Source: Rhodococcus koreensis (GTDB taxonomy: Bacteria; Actinomycetota; Actinomycetes; Mycobacteriales; Mycobacteriaceae). Taken from it: a stretch of 64,000 bases of DNA. The notes below the pieces were generated by a model. It searched no databases. It worked only from the letters and a program-made list of their open reading frames with translations, and was not told the DNA's origin. A program made the translations under genes and the position numbers. Below, piece after piece: positions 1-8,292 of the stretch. Where the stretch lies: positions 5,580,001 through 5,644,000 of the forward strand of contig NZ_FNSV01000005.1 in NCBI RefSeq assembly GCF_900105905.1, read 5' to 3'. Position 1 is the stretch's first letter, and every line of letters begins with the position of its first letter.

Positions 1-207
1 CCGTCCCTGGCCGGCCGCGATCGGTGGCGGGAGGTGCAGACGCCGGGCGGCCCGGCGCGGGCGCTGTTGCCGCCGGCGAACCTCAGCGGTGTGGAACCGC
101 GATTCGATCCGGTCCCGGCCCTGGGAGCGCACACCGATGCCATCCTGGGAGAACTCGGCTACACCGATGCTGCGATCTCCGAACTCCGCACGGCAGAGAC
201 GGTCTGA
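1..207 (+). CDS. CaiB/BaiF-type CoA-transferase, C-terminal end (partial)
   Basis: The reading frame is open from the first base and stops at 205-207, so only the last 68 residues are present. The tail resembles the C-terminus of family III CoA-transferases: a segment ending in LLPPANLSG, then a PVPALGAHTDAILGELGY stretch, which is the usual end of the CaiB/BaiF fold (known family feature: 'P.LGeHtdevL.elGy'). Such enzymes move CoA between acyl-CoA and a carboxylic acid in the cytoplasm. The catalytic Asp lies upstream of the window and cannot be checked. The alpha/beta hydrolase gene begins 8 bases after the stop, so the two are probably co-transcribed. Confidence 0.75.
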   Translation, partial: PSLAGRDRWREVQTPGGPARALLPPANLSGVEPRFDPVPALGAHTDAILGELGYTDAAISELRTAETV

Positions 208-215
208 GGTCCGCA

Positions 216-995
216 GTGCCCCATGCTGTGGCGTCCGACGGAACGCCGATCGCGTACCAGGAGTCCGGCGCCGGACCCGCGCTGCTGCTGCTCGCCGGTC
301 AGGCCAACAACCATCACTGGTGGGACCGCGTTCGCACGGACTTCGACAGGAATTTTCACACCGTCACGATCGACTACCGCGGAACCGGATCCAGCGGAAA
401 ACCCGAGACCAAGTACAGCACAGAACTATTCGCCGAGGACGCGATGTGCGTGCTGGACGCGCTCGGCATCGAGACGGCGCACGTCTACGGCACCTCGATG
501 GGAGGCCGGGTGGCGCAGTGGGTCGCGGCGCGTCATCCCCGGCGTGTCCGCGCCCTGATTCTCGGCTGCACCTCCCCGGGCGGAACCCACGCGGTGGAGC
601 GAAGCCGCGAAGTACGCGCGAACTTGGCACACCCCGATCCCGAACGGTCGCGCGGCGCCCTGCTGGAGTTGATGTACACCCGGGAGTGGCTCGGTCGAAA
701 TCCCGACCCTTACAACACCCTCGGCGATGCCGACATGCCCGCGCACGCCAGGCTCGCACACCTGCGGGCAAGCAACGGGCACGACGCGTGGGATGCGTTG
801 CCGTCGATCAGCGCGCCGACCCTCGTTCTGCACGGGACCGACGACCTGCTCTCCCCGGTCGACAACGCGCCACTACTCGCCGAACGGATCCCGGACGCGC
901 GCGTGCGATTGCTCCCCGGCGCACGGCACGCCTACTTCGAGGAAGAACGCGAAGTCGCGAGCACCGCGGCGATCAGCTTCCTCGCCGGGCACTGA
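216..995 (+). CDS. alpha/beta hydrolase
   Basis: A 259-residue alpha/beta-hydrolase-fold protein. The frame is open further upstream, but that part is out-of-frame shadow of the CoA-transferase gene; the conserved protein starts at GTG 216 (MPHAVASDGTPIAYQESG). Visible landmarks are the oxyanion region LLLLAGQANNHHWW, the DYRGTGSSGKP loop, the nucleophile elbow GTSMGGR with Ser, an acid in HGTDDLLSP and the C-terminal His in GARHAYF. This is a normal length for a small ester, lactone or enol-lactone hydrolase. It follows the CoA-transferase by 8 bases, so a shared catabolic operon is likely. The substrate cannot be read from the sequence. Confidence 0.85.
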   Translation: MPHAVASDGTPIAYQESGAGPALLLLAGQANNHHWWDRVRTDFDRNFHTVTIDYRGTGSSGKPETKYSTELFAEDAMCVLDALGIETAHVYGTSMGGRVAQWVAARHPRRVRALILGCTSPGGTHAVERSREVRANLAHPDPERSRGALLELMYTREWLGRNPDPYNTLGDADMPAHARLAHLRASNGHDAWDALPSISAPTLVLHGTDDLLSPVDNAPLLAERIPDARVRLLPGARHAYFEEEREVASTAAISFLAGH

Positions 996-1081
996 CATTC
1001 TTCCTTGTTATCGAACTCGCCGTCAGATGTCGCGAGCTGATGGTGCGGGACGGCGAGTAGCCCGGGAAGGTGGGTCGTCCG

Positions 1082-1639
1082 GTGGACGTCAAGCAGTTGA
1101 CCGCACTCGTTGCGGTGGCCGACGCCGGGAGCGTGACCCGCGCGGCCGAACTCCTCCATCTCGTTCAGCCGGCGGTGACACGCCAAATCCACACGCTGGA
1201 ACAGGAACTGGGTGTTCCCCTGTTCGAGCGCAGCCGTGCCGGAATGGAATTGACCGAGCCCGGCCGGCTCATGCTCGAACGCGCGCGGAGAGTGCTGGCC
1301 GAACTCGAGCGTGCCCGGGCCGAGATCCGCCCGAATCCCGGAGTGCTGCAGGGGATCGTGATGGTCAGGCTGCTGGCCTCCACGTCCGAACTGCTCGCCG
1401 AACAACTGGTCGCGGCGGTATTGCGGGAGCATCCCGCGGTCCGGTTGCGGATTGTGTCGGCCGGTCCCGGCTCGTCGTCGGCACCGGAGCTTCGGTTCTC
1501 GGTCCGATTGGTGGGAGAGGACTTTCTCCTCTACCCGCCCCGATGCCTGAATAGGCACACTGGGGATGACCGGGAGGGGTGCCGCCGCCGTGGCCGCTCC
1601 GCTCGGTCCACCGACGTGCGACTGAGAGTATTCACATGA
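1082..1639 (+). pseudogene. LysR-type regulator, truncated and degenerate
   Basis: The first ~125 residues are a clear LysR-type regulator: winged HTH (MDVKQLTALVAVADAGS, AAELLHLVQPAVTRQI, FERSRAGMELTEPG), linker helix, and the start of the effector-binding domain. After SAPELRFSV the sequence skips to a fragment resembling a later strand (VGEDFLLYPP) and then becomes low-complexity Arg-rich sequence to a stop at 1637-1639. Full-length LysR proteins are about 300 residues; this one has 185. An internal deletion plus frameshift best explains it. A 9-bp inverted repeat (CTCGCCGTC 1016-1024, GACGGCGAG 1049-1057) sits just upstream. GTG 1070 is an alternative start. It may still bind DNA through its intact HTH, but effector sensing should be lost. 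Confidence 0.7.
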
Positions 1640-2073
1640 CCCGCCTGCAAGCTTCGTCCGTGAGCGCACCGCATCACTCGATTCCCACCCGCCGGGTACT
1701 GAGCACACCGGAGATCTTGCATCGGATTCAGGCGATGTTTGCCGATCGCGATGACCCCGGTTCCGCCGCCCCCGAAGAGAACCCGTCGTCCACCTGACAT
1801 GCACTATTCCTGCCCGCCGCCGCGACCCGACACGCAGGTGTCGCCGGTGCACGCCACCGAATCCGACGAACGTCCCTCGACCACAGCCTCGCCCCAGAGC
1901 CACTCTCGCGGCCACGCCGACGATGAGCCGATCCGGTGGCCCGATCCCAGTCCGCTCGACTCGTGGTGGCGGCGGGTGATGTCCGACCGACACGGGCAGG
2001 CGCGCACGAGGTCAGAACGTACGCCTGAGGCTGATGGGCCGCGATGATGGCCAGCGCGCGTAGCCGATGGGCC
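1640..2073. other. gap with two weak small ORFs
   Basis: No recognisable gene. Two short plus-strand frames are possible: 1636-1797 (53 residues, containing a TPEILHRIQAMFADRDD segment) and 1799-2047 (82 residues, Pro/Ser/Arg-rich, ending near SPLDSWWRRVMSDRHG). They are adjacent, the second starting one base after the first ends. Neither has a convincing ribosome binding site or a family I recognise. The stretch may be debris left by the event that truncated the LysR gene. Confidence 0.35.
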
Positions 2074-3291
2074 TCAATGCCTTTTCGTTCGAGAGCGGGC
2101 CTCGCGCAACGCGGTGCGCAGTCCCGTTCGGCGTCCGGTGCCTCCGTCGGAAGGCGCGGTGAGGGGAGTGCGGAATTTCAGTTCGGACGCGGTCTCGGGA
2201 GCGTCGTCGGCGGTCGCGGACAGAAACCGGTCCGGGAACGCCAGCTTGTGGATGGTGCGCAGGGTCAGGAAGTATTGCTTGGCAAGCGAACCCGTGGTGT
2301 AGGGCAGATCGTATTTCTCACACAGTGCGCGGACTCTCGTCGCGATTTCCGCGTAGCGGTTGCTGGGAAGGTCGGGGAAGAGGTGATGCTCGATCTGGTA
2401 GCAGAGGTTGCCGCTCAGGAATGCCAGCACCGCACCGGCCCGGAAGTTGGCGGTGCCCAGCATCTGGCGTAGATACCACTCCGCCCGGGTCTCGTGTTCC
2501 AGTTCCGCGGGCGTGAACTTCTCTGCGCCGTCGGGAAAGTGTCCACAGAAGATCACGACGTACGCCCACAGGTTTCGCAGCAGGTTGGCCGAGAGGTTCG
2601 CCCTCAATGTCCGTCGCCACCGCCGCCCGCTGACGGCGGGGAAGAGCACGTAGTCCTTGCCGGCCTGGCGAACGATCTTGCCGAGCAGTGCCCGGGTGTG
2701 GGCGCTCTTCTCGGCGGCGGTGTCGACGCGGTCCCGTTCGGAATACAGGCCGTGCAGGGCGATGCCCCATTCGAATGTGGACGCCAACAACAGGTTCCGC
2801 AGCGGCTGCAGCAGATTGTCGGGCTTCCAGGGCTGGTCGCGGGTGATGCGGATGACGCCGAACCCGAGGTCGTCGTCCATCCCGACCACGTTGCTGAACA
2901 CGTGGTGACGATAATTGTGCGAGTACTGCCACTGGGACGACACCCCTGCCATGTCCCACTCCCACGTGCTGGAGTGGATTTCCGGGTCGTTCATCCAGTC
3001 CCACTGCCCGTGAGACACGTTGTGCCCGATCTCCATGTTCTCCACGCTCTTGGCCACGGCCAGGGCCGTCGTCCCGAGGATCCACCCGATTCGTTCCCGG
3101 CTGCAGTGGATCACCAGGCGTGCAGCGGCGTCCAGCACACGCTGGAACGCGATCGTGCGACGGATGTACGTGGCGTCGCGCTCACCGAGCGAATCGGTGA
3201 CGTCCCGCCGGATGGCGTCGAGTTCGGAGCGGAGCGACTCGACATCCTCTTCGGTGAGATGTGCGTATTCCTTGATGTCGGATATCGCCAT
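2074..3291 (-). CDS. membrane fatty acid desaturase (acyl-CoA/acyl-lipid type)
   Basis: A 405-residue integral-membrane di-iron desaturase. The three histidine boxes are present: HNVSH (residues 90-94), HNYRHH (125-130) and the late QIEHH in CYQIEHHLFPDLPSNRY. Box spacing and the 'EHHLFP..P..RY' ending match the linoleoyl-CoA/DesA3-like class, which inserts a double bond using O2 and electrons from an oxidoreductase partner. Hydrophobic segments lie between the boxes (for example ILGTTALAVAKSV and LLRNLWAYVVIFCGHF). The ATG at 3291 follows a GGGAGTTGAG-type ribosome binding site. The frame stays open much further upstream, but that part is shadow of the divergent TetR gene, which probably controls this gene through the palindromes at 3361-3397. 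Confidence 0.93.
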   Translation of the reverse strand: MAISDIKEYAHLTEEDVESLRSELDAIRRDVTDSLGERDATYIRRTIAFQRVLDAAARLVIHCSRERIGWILGTTALAVAKSVENMEIGHNVSHGQWDWMNDPEIHSSTWEWDMAGVSSQWQYSHNYRHHVFSNVVGMDDDLGFGVIRITRDQPWKPDNLLQPLRNLLLASTFEWGIALHGLYSERDRVDTAAEKSAHTRALLGKIVRQAGKDYVLFPAVSGRRWRRTLRANLSANLLRNLWAYVVIFCGHFPDGAEKFTPAELEHETRAEWYLRQMLGTANFRAGAVLAFLSGNLCYQIEHHLFPDLPSNRYAEIATRVRALCEKYDLPYTTGSLAKQYFLTLRTIHKLAFPDRFLSATADDAPETASELKFRTPLTAPSDGGTGRRTGLRTALREARSRTKRH

Positions 3292-3360
3292 TCTCAACTC
3301 CCGATTTCCCGACGTGCTCCGTGCCTCACCCTGAAGTGAACGCCGCATTTTGCAGACTGT

Positions 3361-3397
3361 CAACACTGTAGATCTACAGTTCAGGCCTACAGTGTTG
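3361..3397. promoter_or_regulatory. nested palindromic operator between desaturase and tetR
   Basis: The intergenic space holds an 11-bp perfect inverted repeat (CAACACTGTAG 3361-3371 with CTACAGTGTTG 3387-3397). Nested in its left part is a 14-bp perfect palindrome CTGTAGATCTACAG (3366-3379). The common half-site is CTGTAG/CTACAG, present three times. It lies between the divergent start codons 3291 and 3412, as expected for autoregulation by the TetR protein and control of the desaturase. Confidence 0.75.
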
Positions 3398-3411
3398 GTG
3401 GAGGTGTCGTG

Positions 3412-4119
3412 ATGGCCGATGAGCCCGAACGTCGTTCGACCCACTCCGACGGCGGCCCGATCACCCGGGAGCGGATACTCGAAGCAGCGCTCGCGATCGT
3501 CGACCGGGACGGAATCGACGGGCTGTCCATGCGTCGCCTCGGTAAGGCGCTCGGCCGCGACCCGATGGCGCTGTACCGCCACGCCCCGAACAAGGCCGCG
3601 TTGCTCGACGGTCTCGCCGAGCGGGTACTCGACGAACTGGAGGTCGATACCGGGGACGGCGACTGGGCCACTCAACTACGGGAGGTCGCGCGGGGCTTCC
3701 GCCGACTGGCCCTCGCTCATCCGCAGGTGGTGCCGCTCCTGGTCACCCGGCCGCTGTCGACGCCGCTCGGGCTCAGGCCGCTCGGCACCCTGCGCCCCCT
3801 CGAGGACATCCTGACCCTGCTGACCGGGGCGGGTTTCACCGACGCCGACGCCCTGCACGTCTATCGGGCGTTGTTCGGTTTCCTCTATGGCCACATCCTC
3901 AACGAACTGCAGGAACTCGTCGAGCGGCCCGACGAATCCGACGACCTCCTGCGCCTCGGACTGCACCGTCTGCCGATCGGTGAATTCCCGCTCCTGCGAG
4001 GTCTGGCGCCGGTGCTGGCGTCCTACGACGGCGCCGCCGAACTCGAACGCGGGGTCGACATTCTTCTGGCGGGCCTGACCGCGACGCTGAAGCGCCGGGA
4101 CGGCGCACCACCGGGATGA
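3412..4119 (+). CDS. TetR family regulator (TetR-C class)
   Basis: A 235-residue one-component repressor. Residues ~17-65 form the TetR HTH (ITRERILEAALAIVDRDG, LSMRRLGKALGRDPMALYRHAPNKAALLDGL). The rest is an all-helical ligand-binding domain of the tetracycline-repressor C class, with a FLYGHILNELQELVE helix. ATG 3412 is preferred over GTG 3409 because GGAGGTGTC is correctly spaced. It is divergent from the desaturase, and the shared intergenic region carries strong palindromes, so membrane-lipid desaturation is the likely regulated function; an acyl-CoA or lipid ligand would fit but is a guess. Confidence 0.9.
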   Translation: MADEPERRSTHSDGGPITRERILEAALAIVDRDGIDGLSMRRLGKALGRDPMALYRHAPNKAALLDGLAERVLDELEVDTGDGDWATQLREVARGFRRLALAHPQVVPLLVTRPLSTPLGLRPLGTLRPLEDILTLLTGAGFTDADALHVYRALFGFLYGHILNELQELVERPDESDDLLRLGLHRLPIGEFPLLRGLAPVLASYDGAAELERGVDILLAGLTATLKRRDGAPPG

Positions 4120-4138
4120 GCGAGTATCGGTGATCGGC

Positions 4139-4522
4139 TCAGCCGACGCCGACGGTCTGTCGCTCGGGCTCGATCACGGCGACGACGCGCTCTTCCTCTC
4201 GGGGGTACGGCGCACCCGTGTACTTCGTGGACAGCTCGTCGATGATCTCCCACGCGGCATCGCCGTCGAGCCATTCGACCACCCGCCCGCGGACGACGAC
4301 GGGCTTGAACGGGTTGTCCACGGGCGCGATGGACAGCGCCGCCCGCGGGTCGCGGCGCAGGTTGCGTGCCTTGCGTGACCCGGGACCGGTGAGGAAGACG
4401 ATTCGGTCGCCGTGCGCGCCGATCCAGAGGGGAACGGTATGGGGCGAGCCGTCGGGGAGGGTGGTGGCGAGGTGAGCGATCGAGGTGCCGTCGAGTATGC
4501 GGCGCACGTCGGGATCAAGCAT
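4139..4522 (-). CDS. PPOX-class F420/flavin-dependent oxidoreductase
   Basis: A 127-residue split-barrel protein of the pyridoxamine-phosphate-oxidase-like superfamily. Landmarks are the N-terminal AHLATTLPDGSPHTVPLWI strand-turn, the GPGSRKARNLRRDPRAALS cofactor-phosphate segment and VVVRGRVVEW. Actinobacterial proteins of this size usually bind F420 or FMN and reduce small molecules; which cofactor cannot be decided by eye. A good ribosome binding site (AGGAGC) precedes ATG 4522. It is divergent from an HxlR regulator with a palindrome between them, suggesting induction by an electrophile or oxidant. It converges with tetR. Confidence 0.85.
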   Translation of the reverse strand: MLDPDVRRILDGTSIAHLATTLPDGSPHTVPLWIGAHGDRIVFLTGPGSRKARNLRRDPRAALSIAPVDNPFKPVVVRGRVVEWLDGDAAWEIIDELSTKYTGAPYPREEERVVAVIEPERQTVGVG

Positions 4523-4664
4523 GGATCTGCTCCTTCATCTGAGGTTGCCGGCGCGAGGCCGACGTCGTGGGGGCGCGCAGGTTGCGAGGCCGGCTTCCCC
4601 GGCTGCGGCCAGGACTCCGTTCCTTTCGGGGTTCCTTCAGGAGACTCCATGAGCGTAGCAGTGT

Positions 4665-4683
4665 GAGTTCCTTGAGGGAACTC
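4665..4683. promoter_or_regulatory. inverted repeat upstream of HxlR regulator
   Basis: GAGTTCC (4665-4671) and GGAACTC (4677-4683) form a 7-bp perfect inverted repeat with a 5-base spacer, 20 bases before the HxlR start and inside the divergent intergenic region. The position overlaps the probable core promoter. It is a candidate HxlR operator controlling both neighbours. Confidence 0.6.
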
Positions 4684-4702
4684 CGATTGTTAGACTGGTT
4701 CC

Positions 4703-5155
4703 ATGCAACGCACAGATTTCGGTGGGATGGCGTGCTCGATCGCGCGAACGCTCGACGTCATCGGGGAGCCCTGGTCGCCGCTGATCCTGCGTGACGTGTG
4801 GGCCGGATTCACCCGATTCGAGCAGATTCAGGCCGACCTGGGCATCTCGCGCAAGGTCCTGACCGAACGACTCAGCCACCTCGTGGAGCGCGGAGTGCTC
4901 GAGCGCCGGCCCTACGACCGACGGCCGCGGTACGAATACGTCCTGACGGAGAAGGGCATCCAACTCCTCGACGTTCTGATGGCAATGGCCACCTGGGGCG
5001 ACAACTGGCTCGCGGGGGAGGCGGGCCCACCCGTCCTCTACCGCCACCACGCGTGCGGCGAGATCAGCACAGCCGACCTGCACTGCGCACACTGCGGCGA
5101 GTCGATGCACGCCGGCGACGTCGAACTACTTCAAGGGCCCGGCGCCGCCGTGTGA
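4703..5155 (+). CDS. HxlR family winged-helix regulator
   Basis: A 150-residue HxlR/MarR-like regulator. It begins with the typical N-terminal Cys region (MACSIARTLDVIGEPWSPLILRDVWAG), followed by the winged helix (FTRFEQIQADLGISRKVLTERLSHLVERGVLERRPY) and the wing (PRYEYVLTEKG). The C-terminal ~40 residues hold a zinc-ribbon-like set (HHACG...CAHCGESM) with His and three Cys, seen in longer HxlR proteins. The N-terminal Cys in HxlR proteins often senses electrophiles or oxidation. It is divergent from the PPOX oxidoreductase. Confidence 0.9.
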   Translation: MQRTDFGGMACSIARTLDVIGEPWSPLILRDVWAGFTRFEQIQADLGISRKVLTERLSHLVERGVLERRPYDRRPRYEYVLTEKGIQLLDVLMAMATWGDNWLAGEAGPPVLYRHHACGEISTADLHCAHCGESMHAGDVELLQGPGAAV

Positions 5156-5198
5156 ACGGTGCGGTCCTGTCGGATTGCGAGTGTATTCGTCCTAGTGA

Positions 5199-6707
5199 TT
5201 ATGTGCCGCAGAAAGTTTGGAATGTTTGGCTGAATGACGGCGGGGCGGGTGTGGTGTAGTCGGACCATTCGTCGCGGCGGTCGAACGGATGGGTGACGAC
5301 CTCCAGTAGTTTCTCGAATGGGGCGAGTTCACCGTCGGTCGCGGCCCGCAACGCAGCGTCGAGTTGATGGTTGCGTGGGATGTAGAGCGGGTTGACGCGG
5401 TCCATCGCGTCCGCGGTCTCCGCGGCCCCGCGCCCGTGGTGGGTCAGGGCGCTGCGCCAGCGTTGCAACCACGGCTCGGTGTGCTCGCGCGGTGCGAGGC
5501 CGTCGAGTGGTGCCGAATTTCCGCGTAGTTCGTCCGCGAGGGCACGGAAACCACTGGTCCAGTCGACGCCGTGGTCTTTCATCATCGTCAATAGGTCGTC
5601 GATCAGTGCCGGGTCGAGGGGTGTGCCGGCCATACCGAGCTTGGCCGCCATGCCGGCAGCGTAATGGCCGTCGTAACGCTCGTCGAAGGTGTCGAGGACT
5701 GCCGATGCCGCGGTGATCGCGTCATCGGGCGCCTGGTCGATCAGCGTGAGCAGCGTTTCGGCGAAGCGCGCCAGATTCCATTTCAGGACGGCGGGTTGGT
5801 TGCCGAACGCATAGCGGCCGCTGTGGTCGATCGAACTGAACACTGCCGTCGGGTCGTAGGTGTCGAGGAAGGCGCACGGACCGTAGTCGATGGTCTCCCC
5901 GGAGATGGTCGTGTTGTCGGTGTTGATCACCCCGTGCACGAAACCGGTGAGCATCCACCGTGCCACCAGTGACGCTTGCGCCTCGACGACGGCCTCGAGG
6001 AATGTCAGGTAGCGGTTGCCGTCACCGTTCGCCGGCAGTTCGATCAGCTTCGGGTAGTGGCGGGCGATCGCGTAGTCGGCGAGCGGTTGCAGCAGATCGC
6101 CTTGCCGCGCTGCGTATTCGAACGTGCCCACCCGTAGGTGGCTGGCCGCGACTCGGGCGAGCACGGCGCCGGGCTCGGTACCGTTTCGGTGAACGGGCCG
6201 GCCCGTCGCGATCACCGACAGTGCGCGGGTGGTGGGGATGCCGAGGGCGTACATGGCCTCGCTGACGAGGTATTCACGCAGCATGGGGCCGATGACCGCG
6301 AAGCCGTCGCCGCCCCGGGAGAACGGTGTTCGCCCCGAGCCCTTGAGGTGCAGATCCACGCGCTGACCGTCACTAGTGGTCAGTTCGCCGAGCAGCAACG
6401 CCCGACCATCTCCGAGGAGCGGTACGTATCCGCCGAACTGATGGCCCGCATATGCCATCGCTACCGGTTTTGCCCCGGTCGGTGCCGCCGATCCGGACAG
6501 GACGCCGACCCCGTCCCCGCTTCGCAGTGCATGGACGTCCAACCGCAGCGACGCCGCGAGCTGCTCGTTGAGCACGAGCATGGTGGGGTCCGGCACAGGG
6601 GCGCCCTGCCACGGCACCGTCAGGGCGCCCAGCTCGTCGGCGAACGTGCTCGCGAGGCCGGGCACCGCGGTGTTCGTGCGCACGGTGGAATCGGGGATTG
6701 CAGCCAT
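5199..6707 (-). CDS. selO: SelO/YdiU protein adenylyltransferase (pseudokinase fold)
   Basis: A 502-residue SelO homologue, close to the usual bacterial length (~480). SelO proteins have a kinase fold with inverted ATP and transfer AMP to Ser/Thr/Tyr of target proteins, in bacteria in redox stress. The family signatures are clear: YAGHQFGGYVPLLGDGRA, DLHLKGSGRTPFSRGGDG, REYLVSEAMYALGIPTTRAL, FVHGVINTDNTTISGETID and DYGPCAFLDTYDP. Near the C-terminus is FCGT: Cys is third from the end, where some eukaryotic homologues carry selenocysteine. ATG 6707 is chosen because the conserved protein begins MAAIPDSTVRTNTAVPGLASTF. It is a single gene, with a 117-base gap to the TetR gene on its right. Confidence 0.95.
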   Translation of the reverse strand: MAAIPDSTVRTNTAVPGLASTFADELGALTVPWQGAPVPDPTMLVLNEQLAASLRLDVHALRSGDGVGVLSGSAAPTGAKPVAMAYAGHQFGGYVPLLGDGRALLLGELTTSDGQRVDLHLKGSGRTPFSRGGDGFAVIGPMLREYLVSEAMYALGIPTTRALSVIATGRPVHRNGTEPGAVLARVAASHLRVGTFEYAARQGDLLQPLADYAIARHYPKLIELPANGDGNRYLTFLEAVVEAQASLVARWMLTGFVHGVINTDNTTISGETIDYGPCAFLDTYDPTAVFSSIDHSGRYAFGNQPAVLKWNLARFAETLLTLIDQAPDDAITAASAVLDTFDERYDGHYAAGMAAKLGMAGTPLDPALIDDLLTMMKDHGVDWTSGFRALADELRGNSAPLDGLAPREHTEPWLQRWRSALTHHGRGAAETADAMDRVNPLYIPRNHQLDAALRAATDGELAPFEKLLEVVTHPFDRRDEWSDYTTPAPPSFSQTFQTFCGT

Positions 6708-6824
6708 CAGCTCAGGGTAATCGCCGCATGACCGGCGGTTGCCTCGCCCAGGGCACAGCCGGTTGGCGCCGGACTCGAGCGAGCGCCGGGGAACTCGATC
6801 GAACACCCCGGCAGCCGCGAACAG

Positions 6825-7430
6825 TTACCCGTCGAAGTCGCTGAAGAGGTAGTTGTCGATGTTCGGCCCCACTCGCTGAGCGAGAACTTCTATGGGGGCA
6901 TTGGCGACGTCGGGTAGCAGGAGGATGTACTTCGATATCGCCAGCCCGGCCGTTTGGCTGACCACCAGTGCGTAGCGCTCGTCCTGGTGGTCACTGCGGA
7001 CGACCTCGCCGAGTGCGCGCTGCACGAGTCCGAGGAAGAAGTCTCGTACTCGCATGGCGATCTCGTCGTGCGTGACGGCGACTCGCAGCAGCGCGATTGC
7101 CCGTGCTCGCTGCTGTGGGTTCGTCTCCCAGAATTCGAGTACGCGTCGGACGAAGATCTCACCGGGCGCGTCGGTCTCGGGGGTGATTCCGGAGAATACG
7201 GTCTTCGCGTCGACCTCCGGCTGCAGGGCGGCCACCAGCAGCGCGTTCTTGTTGCCGAAGTAGTGATGGATGAGCGCCGGGTCGACTCCGGCCTCTTTGG
7301 CGATGGCGCGCATGGTCGTTCGGTCGAAGCCGCGATCGGAGAACAGCTCTCGTGCCGACCGCAGAATGGTGTCGCGCTTGTCGGCGGAGTCGGCAACGAC
7401 CTTCGGCCGGCCGGGAGCGCGACTATCCAT
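6825..7430 (-). CDS. TetR family regulator of the ABC exporter operon
   Basis: A 201-residue TetR regulator. Its HTH lies at about residues 15-62 (KRDTILRSARELFSDRGF, TTMRAIAKEAGVDPALIHHYFGNKNAL), followed by a helical effector domain (FVRRVLEFWETNPQQRARAIALLR). The start at ATG 7430 overlaps the end of the upstream ATPase gene by 8 bases, so it is translationally coupled as the last gene of the leftward permease-ATPase-ATPase-TetR operon. It most likely represses that operon and responds to an exported compound, a common arrangement (compare E. coli CecR with YbhFSR). Confidence 0.9.
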   Translation of the reverse strand: MDSRAPGRPKVVADSADKRDTILRSARELFSDRGFDRTTMRAIAKEAGVDPALIHHYFGNKNALLVAALQPEVDAKTVFSGITPETDAPGEIFVRRVLEFWETNPQQRARAIALLRVAVTHDEIAMRVRDFFLGLVQRALGEVVRSDHQDERYALVVSQTAGLAISKYILLLPDVANAPIEVLAQRVGPNIDNYLFSDFDG

Positions 7431-8292
7431 GTGCTCCGGCACGCGCGAGGACCAGCATGCGCTCTTCGATGGTGGCGCGCACGGGCCGGATGTCGGCGGC
7501 GATGCCGGCTGAGTCCAGTACGGAATCGATCGTCGCCGGATCCGTGTCCGGAACTCGGATCGCACGGCCGTCCAGGATCACGGGGATTCCGGCATCGTTC
7601 AGTGCCGCGAATGCCTGCGCCCATTCCGGAGTGTGCACCGCGACCGCGCGGGTGTCGCCGATGATGTCGTCCTCGCTTCCGGCGCCGACGAGTTGCCCGG
7701 ACGACATCAGCAACAGGCGATCACACTGCTGCGCTTCTTCCATGTAATGGGTGGTCACCAGGACGCCGACGCCGTTGTCGGCCTGCTGCCGGATCGTGTC
7801 CCACAGTCTTGCCCGGGACAGTGCGTCCACGCCGGAGGTCGGCTCGTCCAACACCAGCACGTTGGGTTCGTGTGCCAGGGCCACGACGAACGCCACCTGT
7901 CGTTGCGAGCCCAGGGCCAGTTCGCGGACGAGGGTGTTGCGCGCGTCGTGGAGTTCGGCAGGAACACCGGGCACGGGGACACCGTAGGCCTCCGCGCTGA
8001 AGGCCAGGTTCTCTTCGACGGTCAGATCGCGGTAGAGACCGAGGTTCTGGGGCACGTAACCCATGCGCGCCCTCCGTGTTCGGTCCGGCGGACCGCCGAG
8101 CAACTCGACCGCACCTTCCGTCGCGGCGAGCAGACCCAGGAGCATCCGGATCAGCGTGGTCTTCCCGGCCCCGTTGGCGCCGAGAAGACCGACCACCTCG
8201 CCGGGGGCGACGGTCATCGACATCGAGTCGACGGCCGTGAAGTCACCGAACTTCCGGGTCACCGAGCGTGCCCGTAGTACCTCACCGGTCAT
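7423..8292 (-). CDS. ABC transporter ATP-binding protein (ABC-2 exporter, second NBD)
   Basis: A 289-residue nucleotide-binding subunit. Walker A is GANGAGKTT, the Q-loop is GYVPQNLGLY, Walker B is VLVLDEPTSGVD and the switch His is in VTTHYMEEAQQCD. The signature is degenerate: ELALGSQRQ replaces the usual LSGGQ. The last ~70 residues form a C-terminal extension seen in DrrA/CcmA-like exporter ATPases. The ATG at 8292 overlaps the stop of the preceding ATPase (ATGA). With its sister ATPase it probably forms a heterodimer, equivalent to the fused tandem NBDs of YbhF. Confidence 0.92.
   Translation of the reverse strand: MTGEVLRARSVTRKFGDFTAVDSMSMTVAPGEVVGLLGANGAGKTTLIRMLLGLLAATEGAVELLGGPPDRTRRARMGYVPQNLGLYRDLTVEENLAFSAEAYGVPVPGVPAELHDARNTLVRELALGSQRQVAFVVALAHEPNVLVLDEPTSGVDALSRARLWDTIRQQADNGVGVLVTTHYMEEAQQCDRLLLMSSGQLVGAGSEDDIIGDTRAVAVHTPEWAQAFAALNDAGIPVILDGRAIRVPDTDPATIDSVLDSAGIAADIRPVRATIEERMLVLARAGAHG

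Noticed and set aside
932..1993. 353-residue minus-strand frame over the LysR remnant
   Set aside because: Low-complexity Arg/Gly/His composition and no motif; the plus strand carries the recognisable HTH.
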